The notes below the pieces were generated by a model. The model worked only from the letters and a program-made list of their open reading frames with translations. It made no database searches and was not told the origin of the DNA. Shown piece by piece: positions 55,761 to 64,000 of a DNA stretch of 64,000 nt. Positions within the stretch are counted from its first letter, which is position 1, and the number at the start of each line of letters is the position of its first letter. The stretch is from an uncultured Ruthenibacterium sp. (GTDB taxonomy: Bacteria > Bacillota > Clostridia > Oscillospirales > Ruminococcaceae): contig CALXBO010000076.1 of NCBI GenBank assembly GCA_944386565.1, positions 1 to 64,000 of the forward strand, given 5' to 3'. A program made the position numbers and the translations under genes.

Positions 55761-57626
55761 TCAGTTTTTTAGTTTCTTGCGATACTTAATAACTTTCTTT
55801 TGGGTCTGTACTGACAGCCCAGAAATATCCGCTTGCTCATTGTGCACGAGCGAATGACAGTACCCGTGCGCAGTGATTAGATTATTAGTCTTGTTTACAA
55901 CTTCTTTTGGTAGGTCAGGGCTGACGTGATGTATTCTGACCTCACCCGGCTCGACGTAGCCACCACATATTTTGCATTTGCCTTTATCGCGATTGTAGCA
56001 GTACGGCCTGTTCATGAAATACTCAAAATCGTAAAGTGGGTGTTTGCTCATCCGTAGAAAGTGGGCATGTGCGGTTGAATTTACTTCATCAGTCCTTGTT
56101 CTTAGACCTCTTTTTCGCATACGTTTATAGTAAAGCTCCCTGCCAGCATCTGTGAAAGGGGTCTCGAGCTGGTTTTTAGGGGACTTGGCTACCCATTTAG
56201 CAAAGTTCAGGTCGGTTATTCCTATCCACATATCCTTGTACCGGATAGCGGGTATGTGAGCTTTGTGGCCACTGTTGTAACCAATCTGGTTGGCTACTTG
56301 ACTGGCCCTGACCCACTTACCACCAAACTTCTTTAAGGATTTGTATGCGGTGTACTTGAGTGTCCATGCCGGACGCCGCAAATCCACACTTATCTGGTCG
56401 GCTGTATTGTAGTAATTAACAAGCCCAACTATTTTTGAGTTTATCCTGTTAATTCCTTCAACAATACGGTTAGTATCAGCAGAAGATGTTTTCCGTAGCA
56501 GGAATATCTCTCTTTTGAGATTGTCGAGCTTTGCTTCCAGCCGCTTTCTGTCAGGCCTCACCTTGTTGACCCATATCCCATTCTGTTTACGCATTGCAAT
56601 CTCAAAGCCCAGAAATTTAACGGGCTTCGTTCTCACATTAGTGATAAGGGTCTTTTCAACGGAGAGTTCCAACTTGAGAGTGTCTTTGAGGTACTTTTGT
56701 GCTTTGAATTTGAGTTTTTCAGCCGCTTCTTTAGAGTCTGTGAGTATTACCCAGTCATCTGCATATCGGACAAAGTAGGCAGTTTTGATATTACTGTGAT
56801 TTCTGAGTTTTGCAATGTCAACATCGTGCCGTTTGTTGGATTTTCGTAACTTCTTGTGTTCGAAGCCATTGGCGATATATTGGTCAAACCGATTTAGATA
56901 GATATTTGCCAGTAACGGCGAAATAATTCCTCCTTGCGGGGTTCCTATTTCACTGACCTCTGTTTCGCCCATGACCCCTGCTTTTAGCATAGCCCTTATT
57001 ATGCTGAGGACACGTTTGTCCCTAATTCCGAGGTTCCATAAACTTCGTATCATTACGCCATGGTTGATATTATCGAAGAATCCATGAATATCTCCTTCTA
57101 CCACCCAATGGCATTTTGCGATAAAGTTGATTTTTCTGATACGAGTTATGGCCATGTCGGCGGACCTCATCGGTCGAAAACCATATGAGTGCTCGAAGAA
57201 CTGCGCTTCGGCAATGGGCTCAATTACGTTTCTAACACATTCTTGTATTATGCGGTCGATGATGGTCGGTATTCCGAGCGGTCTCATAGTGGACTTGCCA
57301 GGTTTTGGAATCCATACTCTTTTGACTTTTTCTGGCTTATATTCCTTTATGGCTGCTCTTACTTCGGCTATGACCTCGTCATAGCTTTTGCTTAGATATT
57401 CCGAGATGGTCTTTCCGTCCATCCCCGGAGTATTCCGCCCCCTGTTACCCTTTATTTTGTGTATTGCAGATAGAATGTTGGGTTCGGAGGTTATAACTTC
57501 AAGAATACCGGTGAAATTGTTTTCTTTGTCATTCTCGTAGTTCTGCTTGGATATTTCATATAGGCTTTGTAAGATACCCTTTAATTCCGATTCTGTCTTC
57601 GGAACTCTGTTAAGTTTTGTCCCCAT
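55761..57626 (-). CDS. ltrA: Group II intron reverse transcriptase/maturase with HNH endonuclease (LtrA-like)
   Basis: 621 residues inside the dnaE intron. The RT domain has fingers at about 60-180 with PGMDGKTISEYL and RPLGIP, GTPQGGIISPLLANIYL near 228, and the active site YADD at 288-291. The maturase domain X (about 370-500) follows. The C-terminal HNH endonuclease has CKICGGYV, IHHVSPDLPKE, HGYCHSLVHN and ends near 610. It promotes splicing of its intron and retrohoming. No frameshift or missing key residue is seen, so it is probably active. It is visibly A/T-richer than the neighbouring genes. Confidence 0.96.
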   Translation of the reverse strand: MGTKLNRVPKTESELKGILQSLYEISKQNYENDKENNFTGILEVITSEPNILSAIHKIKGNRGRNTPGMDGKTISEYLSKSYDEVIAEVRAAIKEYKPEKVKRVWIPKPGKSTMRPLGIPTIIDRIIQECVRNVIEPIAEAQFFEHSYGFRPMRSADMAITRIRKINFIAKCHWVVEGDIHGFFDNINHGVMIRSLWNLGIRDKRVLSIIRAMLKAGVMGETEVSEIGTPQGGIISPLLANIYLNRFDQYIANGFEHKKLRKSNKRHDVDIAKLRNHSNIKTAYFVRYADDWVILTDSKEAAEKLKFKAQKYLKDTLKLELSVEKTLITNVRTKPVKFLGFEIAMRKQNGIWVNKVRPDRKRLEAKLDNLKREIFLLRKTSSADTNRIVEGINRINSKIVGLVNYYNTADQISVDLRRPAWTLKYTAYKSLKKFGGKWVRASQVANQIGYNSGHKAHIPAIRYKDMWIGITDLNFAKWVAKSPKNQLETPFTDAGRELYYKRMRKRGLRTRTDEVNSTAHAHFLRMSKHPLYDFEYFMNRPYCYNRDKGKCKICGGYVEPGEVRIHHVSPDLPKEVVNKTNNLITAHGYCHSLVHNEQADISGLSVQTQKKVIKYRKKLKN

Positions 57627-57990
57627 CGCACATCACGCTCCTTTCGGTGTGTCATGTGTCAGGTTAGTTCGTTTTGCTCCACGGCTACCTTAACATCAGG
57701 TTCTCACATTATTCTAACTATTGACTATGCCCCTTCGCTCCGCGGTCATTGCACCGTTTCATCGCTACTACGGGCTGCTGCCACCCGGATTCATAGGCCA
57801 TTTCCTGCCTATTAGAATCATCGGCTCTTAAACGCCTTAACATATTCTTCCGGGTTTCACTTGTTCCACTGATTCTTAGCCTTTAATTATAGTGATTTAG
57901 CCTCTACCTTTGGCCCGCCAGCCGCCTTTTAACCCGCTGTCGAATGGATTGAAGGCTCATATCGTCTTCGCGATATAAATAGTAGCCGCA

Positions 57991-57996
57991 ATGGAC
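57991..57996 (-). other. Candidate EBS1 of the dnaE group II intron
   Basis: Minus-strand GTCCAT in the 5' part of the intron, able to form six Watson-Crick pairs with ATGGAC, the last six bases of the 5' exon (58418-58423). Position in domain I fits, but no full fold was done. Confidence 0.55.
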
Positions 57997-58417
57997 AATA
58001 CTGCTACTACGACTGGTCCCTCTTTGGAGGCCCCTACCCTTTCGGGAGGTCTCAGAAATTTCGAGTCTTACATACGGTAGTTCCTGGTGAGTAGGCATGT
58101 CACTTTTAACAGGCCCCCCGGCCTACTTGAACCTTGTCATTACTCGCTACATTTTTCAGACGGGCGGGCTCTGGCCTCTTTTGAACCAATCTTACTTCAT
58201 GTTCTTTCTTGATTTAGGTTGCGTTTCGGCCGACTTTACCGAGCTTCGAACCTCAAACCTTTAAGTGTTTGACGCACGTCGGAGTCTCAGGGGTTTGGTC
58301 ATCGACATTTGACCAACAGACGGGATTTCACCGTCCTAATAGAATCAGTAGTTATACGTTTCCGTACCGCTACCTTGTTTCCGTTTCCGGAGTTTTTTAG
58401 CAGCGAACAAGTCGCAC

Positions 58418-60076
58418 GTCCATCTTCAGAAGGCCCAGCTCTTCGATGGTCGTCATCGTAAACTGCGTGACGATGTTGCCGTCATTCGTCGCAAGCGGCA
58501 CATACTCGTTCGCAGCTTCGCGCGTGATCACAACGCCCGCTGCGTGCGTGGACGCATGGCGCGGCATTCCCTCGATTTTCAGAGCCATTTCAATAAGCTC
58601 TTTTGTCTGGGGATTTGTCTCCGCCTGCGTGCGCAGTTCCCTGGAGAGCTTCAGCGCTTTTGTCAGCGTCATCTTCGGCTCCATCGGAACGAGCTTCGCA
58701 ATGGTATCCACAGTCTGATACGGAATATCCAGCACGCGGCCGACGTCACGGATGGCAAGCCGTGCCGCCATCGTACCGAACGTGACGATCTGCGCCACAT
58801 GATCCGCGCCGTATTTCCGGATCACATAATCAATCACTTCCTGACGGCGCTCGTAGCAGAAGTCGACGTCAAAGTCCGGCATGGACACTCGCTCCGGGTT
58901 CAGGAATCGTTCGAACAGAAGATTGTACCGGATCGGGTCGATGTTGGTGATGCCGATGCAGTATGCGGCAAGGCTGCCTGCGCCCGAACCGCGGCCGGGG
59001 CCGACCGGAATTCCCACGCTTTTGGCGTAGCGGATGAAATCATACACGATGAGATAATAGTTGATGTATCCCATCCGGTCAATGACCGAGATCTCATACT
59101 CGAGGCGTTCACGCAACTCTTTCGTGATGCGGCCGCCGTAATGCTTTTGAAGCCCTTCCTCGCACAGGGATACAAAATACTCCTTGTTGTCGCGTCCGTC
59201 CGGCGCTTCGAAATACGGCAGCTTGGTCACTCCGAATTCAAAGTCGAAATTGCACTGCTCGGCGATACGATTCGTGTTTTCACAGGCATCCGGCCATGCG
59301 GAAAACAGCTCATACATTTCGTCCGCGCTTTTGATATAGAACTCGTTTGTACCGAACTCCAGCACATCATCGTCGTTAATCGTTTTATTGGTCTGGATGC
59401 AGATCAGCACCCGCTGAACGCGCGAATCATCTTTTTCCAGATAATGCGCGTCGTTGGTCGCAACGAGCGGCAGATTGGTTTCCCGGGCAAGACGGACAAG
59501 CAGCGGCAGAATCCGCTGCTGTTCCTCCAGACCGTGATCCTGAATCTCAATATAGAAATTGCCCTCGCCGAACAGGCCGGAGTAATAGCGGGCGATGTTC
59601 TTGGCTTTTTCAAAATCGCCCGCCAGAAGCGCCTGCGGGATCTCGCCCGCCAGACACGCCGACAGACAGATGAGCCCTTCGTGGTGCTGTTCCAAAAGAT
59701 CTCGATCAATTCGCGGCTTGTTGTAGAACCCGTCTACATATCCCGCAGAGACCATTTTGATCAGGTTCTTGTATCCCGTCTCATTCTTGCAGAGAAGCAC
59801 AAGGTGGTTGGAGCCGTCGATGCGGTTGACCTTGTCAAAACGCGTCCGGGTCGCCACATACACTTCGCAGCCGATGATCGGTTTGACACCCGCTTTTTTG
59901 GCGGCTTTGTAAAAATCGACACAGCCGTACATCGCACCATGGTCTGTAATGGCAATCGCCGTTTGACCGAGCGCTTTGACGCGCTCCATCAAACGGTCGA
60001 TTCTGCATGCCCCGTCGAGAAGGCTGTATTCGGTATGGACGTGAAGATGGGTAAACTGTCGTGACGTCTCAGGCAT
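58418..60076 (-). CDS. dnaE: DNA polymerase III alpha subunit, 5' exon
   Basis: First 553 codons of the replicative polymerase gene. N-terminal PHP domain (HLHVHTEYSLLDG, ITDHGAMYG, GCEVYV), then the catalytic palm with MPDFDVDF: D401 and D403 fall exactly at the E. coli positions. The exon ends ELGLLKMD, so the last codon is D553, equivalent to catalytic D555 of E. coli. The reading frame then enters the intron at GTGCGAC and would stop after five more sense codons, so unspliced mRNA gives a truncated protein lacking the rest of the palm and fingers. It overlaps the whiA stop by 8 bases. Confidence 0.95.
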
Positions 60077-60986
60077 TTTCTTTCCTTTCCCGAAGCCGCT
60101 GGGCCATCTGCTCCAGCTTTTTCATACGATGTGAAAGACCCGATTTGCTCAGAGGCGGATCAAACTTTTCCGAGAGTTCCTTGAGGGAGAGATCAGGGTA
60201 CTGCTGCCGCAGTCTGGCCGCGACGGCAAGGGACTCCGGCAGAGTTTCCAGCGCCTGCTCCGCCTCCAGGAATGCGATCGCCCGGAGCGTATTCTGATTG
60301 GCATTTACGGTTTTTTCAATGTTCGCCGTCTCACAGTTCGTGATGCGGTTCGCCTTGTTTCGGAAGTCTTTGTAGACTTTCAGATTGATCAGTTCCAGCG
60401 TTGCGTTGGACGCACCCATGAACGTCAGAATATCCTCGATCTGTCCGCTTGCCTTGAAGTAGAGAACATTCGTCCCCTTGCGCTGCGTCTGCTTCGGAGA
60501 AAAACCATGCGCACACAGCAACGCGCCGAAATCTTTCAGAAGATGGTACCGGTTCGACAAGAATTCCAGATTGTATTCGCGCTCGGGATTGGTCATTGTC
60601 CCGCAGCAGAGATATGCCGTCGCCGCAAAAGACGCGACGCAGCGGTCGCACTTGAAATTCTGCCCATTGATACGCAGAGAGGGCTCCTCGCCCGTGTGTC
60701 CGAACAGCTCAAGCATACGGCGCACCTGAGACTCTTCCTTGACGGAAAGCTCATAGAGGACCGTCCCCTCCCTGCCCTTCTCGGTGATCTGCGCTTCAAT
60801 GCCCGCGCGTCCGAGAACTTTGCGGCAATACTGCGCGACAGCCGGAAGCTCCGTGTGCAAAACAAGACCTTTTGTATCAAAATAACGGCCAAAACACGCC
60901 ACCGCGTAGGCTGCGGCCACCGCACAGCATCCGCGCGGAAGTTCGCGCGACATGATCTCGCGCTTGACTTGCTGTGAAAAACTCAC
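60069..60986 (-). CDS. whiA: WhiA family protein
   Basis: About 305 residues: N-terminal LAGLIDADG-like domain (QQVKREIMSRELPRGCC, KCDRCVASFAATAYLCCGTM) and C-terminal helix-turn-helix with LSLKELSEKFDPPLSKSGLSHRMKKL. In Gram-positive bacteria WhiA acts in cell division and chromosome matters and, in actinobacteria, in sporulation. GTG 60986 is about 9 bases after AAAGGA; a longer frame to 61073 overlaps rapZ. It follows rapZ by 19 bases and overlaps dnaE. Confidence 0.94.
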   Translation of the reverse strand: MSFSQQVKREIMSRELPRGCCAVAAAYAVACFGRYFDTKGLVLHTELPAVAQYCRKVLGRAGIEAQITEKGREGTVLYELSVKEESQVRRMLELFGHTGEEPSLRINGQNFKCDRCVASFAATAYLCCGTMTNPEREYNLEFLSNRYHLLKDFGALLCAHGFSPKQTQRKGTNVLYFKASGQIEDILTFMGASNATLELINLKVYKDFRNKANRITNCETANIEKTVNANQNTLRAIAFLEAEQALETLPESLAVAARLRQQYPDLSLKELSEKFDPPLSKSGLSHRMKKLEQMAQRLRERKENA

Positions 60987-61005
60987 CGGACCGTTTCCTT
61001 TCCGT

Positions 61006-61872
61006 TTATGATGAATAGCCGCGTCTCGCGTCCCGGTGCTGCTCGATCGGATGATAGCCGATCCTGCGTGCATATTCGGCGATCGCGCGCGCGAACGTGA
61101 CCGAACGGTGCTTGCCGCCCGTGCAGCCGATTGCCAGCGTCAGCTGACTCTTTCCCTCCCGTGCATAGAGCGGAAGCGCATATTCCAGAAGGTTTTCCAT
61201 TCTCCGGAGCAATTCGCGGCTCTCCTGAAACTGCATGACATAGTCGTAGACTTCGCTGTCCATCCCCGTTTTTTCCTTCAGATCCGGGACATAAAACGGG
61301 TTCGGGAGACAGCGCACGTCAAATACGACATCCGCTTCCTGCGGAATGCCGTATTTGAAACCGAATGACAGCACCGTCAGGCGCATTGCATCCGCCCCGC
61401 TCTCCGTGAACAGCGACGTCACACGGTCTTTCAGCTGAGCCGTACTCGTCAGGGAAGTGTCGATTTTGTAGTCGGCCGCTGCATACAGCGGCTGGAGAAT
61501 CGCACGCTCTCTCCGGACAGCCTGTTCAATGGACTGCGCGGGTTCGCTCAGCGGATGACGTCTGCGCGTCTCCTGGTAGCGGCGCGTCAGGACGTCGTCG
61601 CGCGCGTCCAGGAACAGAACGCGGTAGTCCACCCCGCGCTCCCGCAGGTTCGCAAGCGCAAGCATGATTTCATCCGCAGAGCGGCCGCCGCGCGCATCCA
61701 GAACGATCGCAATTTTCTGAAACGGGTTTTCGCTCTGCTGGGAGAACTCCACCAGCTTGGACAAAAGCCCCGCGGGAATGTTGTCGATGCAGAAAAAGCC
61801 GATGTCCTCCAGCGCGTTTGTTGCCAGTGTCTTTCCGGCCCCGGACATTCCCGTCACAATGAGAAACTTCAT
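61006..61872 (-). CDS. rapZ: RNase adapter RapZ / nucleotide-binding YvcJ
   Basis: 288-residue P-loop protein. Walker A VTGMSGAGKTLATNALE at residues 5-20, GVDYRVLFLDARDDVLTRRYQETRRRHPL, and C-terminal CTGGKHRSVTFARAIAEY, all family hallmarks. Firmicutes members bind nucleotides; the sRNA adapter role is from enterobacteria. It is preceded by murB and followed by whiA; the yvcK gene usually between them is absent. Confidence 0.95.
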   Translation of the reverse strand: MKFLIVTGMSGAGKTLATNALEDIGFFCIDNIPAGLLSKLVEFSQQSENPFQKIAIVLDARGGRSADEIMLALANLRERGVDYRVLFLDARDDVLTRRYQETRRRHPLSEPAQSIEQAVRRERAILQPLYAAADYKIDTSLTSTAQLKDRVTSLFTESGADAMRLTVLSFGFKYGIPQEADVVFDVRCLPNPFYVPDLKEKTGMDSEVYDYVMQFQESRELLRRMENLLEYALPLYAREGKSQLTLAIGCTGGKHRSVTFARAIAEYARRIGYHPIEQHRDARRGYSS

Positions 61873-61897
61873 AAATTTCTTTCAATCCTGTTTTGTT

Positions 61898-62803
61898 TTA
61901 TCGAACGACGCGGATCTCCTTTTCGAGGGTAAATCCCGTCTTTTCTTTGACGATTTCCGCAATGCGGTCCGTCAGTTCCAGTACGTCCCGGCAGGTCGCG
62001 CCGCCTTTGTTGATCACAAACCCACAATGCTTTTCGCTGACGGCTGCACCGCCTACCGAATAGCCGCGCAGGCCGCACTGTTCAATGAGCGCACCCGCAA
62101 ACGCACCTTCCGGGCGTTTGAACGTACTCCCTGCACTGGGAAAATTGAGCGGCTGCTTTTCCGCACGGCGGCGGGAAAACTCTGCCATCTGTGCGCGGAT
62201 ATCCTCAGGCGTTCCTTTCTGAAGATGTAAAACTGCACTGACGATGCATCCGCTGCGACGGGAAAAGACGGAACTCCGGTATCCGAGCTCCATCTCCTCC
62301 GCAGGGACAAGGCCGACACAGCCGTCCGCAGCGATAAACGAAGCGCTCTCCAGCACATCGCGCATTTCGCCGCCGTAGGCACCGGCGTTCATATAGACGG
62401 CCCCGCCGATGCTCCCGGGAATCCCGTATGCGAATTCCAGGCCTGAGAGCCCTGCGTCAGCCGCCGCGCGGCACACGTCCGCCAGTTTTGCACCTGCCTG
62501 CGCACAGATTCGGTTTCCTTCGACGCGGATATCAGCCATGGCCGCACCGATGTGAATGACAGCCCCGTCGAATCCCTCATCCGAAAACAGAATATTGGAA
62601 CCTTTTCCCAGAAGATAAAACCGGATGTTGTTTTCACGGCAGATCTGCAACACCTCGCGAAGTTTTACTTCACTGTCCGGTTCGCAGAACCAGCGTGCCG
62701 GCCCACCAATCTTAAACGTCGTGTGAGACGCGAGCGGCTCATGCTGCAGGAAAGCAATTCCCGCATTTTCAAGCCGCCGCGTAAAATCCAACGCGCCCGT
62801 CAT
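61898..62803 (-). CDS. murB: UDP-N-acetylenolpyruvoylglucosamine reductase
   Basis: 301-residue FAD enzyme making UDP-MurNAc for peptidoglycan. FAD-binding GGPARWFCEPDSE and FYLLGKGSNILFSDEGFDG, GIPGSIGGAVYMNAGAYGGE, and the catalytic Ser in AGSTFKRP near residue 228. The ATG overlaps the ROK kinase stop (ATGA). Confidence 0.96.
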   Translation of the reverse strand: MTGALDFTRRLENAGIAFLQHEPLASHTTFKIGGPARWFCEPDSEVKLREVLQICRENNIRFYLLGKGSNILFSDEGFDGAVIHIGAAMADIRVEGNRICAQAGAKLADVCRAAADAGLSGLEFAYGIPGSIGGAVYMNAGAYGGEMRDVLESASFIAADGCVGLVPAEEMELGYRSSVFSRRSGCIVSAVLHLQKGTPEDIRAQMAEFSRRRAEKQPLNFPSAGSTFKRPEGAFAGALIEQCGLRGYSVGGAAVSEKHCGFVINKGGATCRDVLELTDRIAEIVKEKTGFTLEKEIRVVR

Positions 62804-63765
62804 GCGTTCTGCTTACCCAGGCATGCGGCGCCGACGATACCCGCGTCGTTGAACAGCTGAGCCGCGACGATCTTCGTGCGGCGCGCATTGTCACGCGCAT
62901 ATTCCTCACGGTCGACGTACGCGCGGACAGGAGCCAGAAGCGTCTCGCCCTCGCGGGAGATACCGCCGCCGATGCAGAGAATTTCCGGCTGGAAAATATT
63001 GATGACGTTCGCGATTCCGCAGCCGATGTAGCTGACAAAACGGTTTACGATTTCCGTGGCGAGCTCGTCTCCGGCGCGCATGGCGTCGTAGGCCGTCCGG
63101 GCGTTGACCTTGCTGATGTCGCCGTCGACCAGTTTCCACATCATGTTGTCCGGATGCTCCCGCATCGCCGCACAGGTATCTTCGGTCAGGGCACGGGACG
63201 AGGCATACTTCTCCCAGCAGCCGTGGCGTCCGCACATGCACGGACGTCCGTCTTTCACAATGACCATGTGGCCCAGCTCTGCGCCGGCCGAATTGTAGCC
63301 CGCAAAAATCTTGCCGTTGATGATGATGCCGCTGCCGATGCCCGTTCCCAGAGTGATCACGACCGCGTGCTTCGCTCCGCGTGCTCCGCCCGCAATGTAT
63401 TCGCCGTACGCTGCAGCGTTGGCGTCATTTTCGATATATACTTTGCAGCCGAGCAGTTCCTCGATCCGCATGCGGAGCGGCCAGTTGTGATACCCGAAGT
63501 TCGCATTGAATTCCACAATGCCGCTCTCAGGGTCCACGCTGCCCGGCGTACCGATGCCGACCCAGTCGATCTGGCTGTTCAGATCGATGTCATTCTGCTT
63601 GCAGAGATCACGGCAGAGACCGGCGATTGCAGCCTCGATCTCCTGCTGCGGGCGGGGCAGATTGGTTCTGCACGAAACCGACGCGACAACGTGATTGTTC
63701 TCATCCACAAGACCGGCCGCAATATTCGTGCCGCCGAGGTCAACACCGATCGTATAATGTTTCAT
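62800..63765 (-). CDS. ROK family sugar kinase (glucokinase type)
   Basis: 321 residues. N-terminal phosphate loop IGVDLGGTNIAAGLVDE, VITLGTGIGSGIIINGKIF, and the ROK zinc signature CMCGRHGCWEKYAS near residue 170. It phosphorylates glucose or a related hexose in the cytoplasm; it may feed cell-wall or glycolytic pools next to murB, though that is inference. Its ATG overlaps the PHP gene stop and its stop overlaps murB, so all three are coupled. Confidence 0.92.
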   Translation of the reverse strand: MKHYTIGVDLGGTNIAAGLVDENNHVVASVSCRTNLPRPQQEIEAAIAGLCRDLCKQNDIDLNSQIDWVGIGTPGSVDPESGIVEFNANFGYHNWPLRMRIEELLGCKVYIENDANAAAYGEYIAGGARGAKHAVVITLGTGIGSGIIINGKIFAGYNSAGAELGHMVIVKDGRPCMCGRHGCWEKYASSRALTEDTCAAMREHPDNMMWKLVDGDISKVNARTAYDAMRAGDELATEIVNRFVSYIGCGIANVINIFQPEILCIGGGISREGETLLAPVRAYVDREEYARDNARRTKIVAAQLFNDAGIVGAACLGKQNA

Positions 63766-64000
63766 AATGTCTCCTCCATTTTTTCGGCAATGGCTTTGCC
63801 ATGCCGTTTCAATTCTTGCACAAGATTTTCCCGGCTCAAGTTCACGATCAGTTCCTCCGGATAGTCCAGTTTCCGGAGAATGGGAAGGACTGTGTCAAAC
63901 ACACCGAGATGGTAAATGGAATGAGCGTCCGAGCTGACGGCAATGCGGGCATTTGCCTTCTTGCATGCTCTCGCAAGTTCCCAGAGGTTCTTTTCCCCTC
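63762..64000 (-). CDS. PHP-domain phosphoesterase, C-terminal part (cut by window edge)
   Basis: The last 79 codons of a gene that continues beyond the window. They include IAVSSDAHSIYHLGVFD, the final Asp-His metal motif of YcdX/PHP-type phosphoesterases, and a helical tail ending KAIAEKMEETL. The stop overlaps the ROK kinase start (ATGA). PHP proteins of this type precede murB-rapZ in many Clostridia. The start and N-terminus are not visible. Confidence 0.8.
   Translation of the reverse strand, partial: GEKNLWELARACKKANARIAVSSDAHSIYHLGVFDTVLPILRKLDYPEELIVNLSRENLVQELKRHGKAIAEKMEETL

Larger units (their letters stand above)
55622..58417 (-). mobile_element. Group II intron inserted in dnaE
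   Basis: 2796 bases on the same strand as dnaE. The 5' boundary has the group II consensus GTGCGAC at 58411-58417, and the 3' boundary ends in ...CCTAT (AY rule). Near the 3' end is a domain V hairpin (about 55683-55714, minus strand CGCCGTATGCG, TTGAAA tetraloop region, CGCACGTACGGTG) followed by domain VI (55622-55680) with a candidate branch A 8 bases from the end (55629). A domain I EBS1 candidate GTCCAT (57991-57996) is complementary to the last six exon bases ATGGAC. A full reverse transcriptase gene lies within. The rest, 57627-58410, is structured intron RNA with no other gene. Confidence 0.93.

Noticed and set aside
53792..60076. dnaE as a pseudogene or two separate split-gene/intein halves
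   Set aside because: No intein splice residues are present. The interruption has group II intron ends and an RT gene, and the exons join in frame.

Overview
The window looks like a chromosomal segment of a spore-forming, Gram-positive member of the Clostridia, probably an Oscillospiraceae/Ruminococcaceae-type gut anaerobe. The grounds are the complete spoIIIAA-AH operon, yunB, Asp23 and whiA, two T-box leaders, SAM-I and FMN riboswitches, a GatCAB amidotransferase, DXP-pathway isoprenoid genes, an Oad-type sodium pump subunit, and moderately GC-rich sequence with strong Shine-Dalgarno sites and many TTG/GTG starts. Nearly all genes are on the minus strand. The plus-strand genes are a DUF1836 protein, an AI-2E-family membrane protein and a MscS/lipoprotein/MFS cluster.

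Layout from low to high coordinates: (1) 1-84, three short hairpins. (2) proS under a proline T-box, an ABC-F ATPase and a large membrane protein. (3) An OadB sodium pump subunit with an unlisted 38-residue OadG-like partner, then a hydrolase, a HAD phosphatase, gpsA, an SGNH hydrolase with a serine-rich tail, a second HAD phosphatase and a TrpXYZ-type ABC importer. (4) A degenerate S66 peptidase homologue, DUF1836, a stand-alone CARF-DUF1887 (Card1/Can2-like) nuclease with no CRISPR locus in view, and an AI-2E permease. (5) comF, recD2, a small membrane protein, metK under a SAM-I riboswitch and ribU under an FMN riboswitch. (6) mscS, a lipoprotein, an MFS carrier and a GntR-ABC module with a perfect 15-bp inverted-repeat operator over its promoter. 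(7) tyrS under a tyrosine T-box.

(8) A long run of mostly touching genes, recN-argR-nadK-tlyA-dxs-DUF212-ispA-xseB-xseA-TsaD-like-nusB-asp23, joins repair, isoprenoid and transcription functions; spoIIIAA-AH lies just upstream of it. (9) gatCAB with ligA, then yunB. (10) pfkA, then dnaE, then whiA, rapZ, murB, a ROK sugar kinase and a PHP-domain protein cut by the window edge.

The most striking feature is dnaE. It is interrupted at 55622-58417 by a 2.8-kb group II intron carrying a complete reverse transcriptase-maturase-HNH protein. The intron is in the same sense as dnaE and sits directly after the codon of the third catalytic aspartate (D553, equivalent to E. coli D555), so splicing should be needed to make the replicative polymerase. 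A candidate EBS1-IBS1 pairing supports the boundary. The other candidates for unusual biology are the orphan CARF nuclease and the S66 homologue whose three catalytic positions all appear changed.
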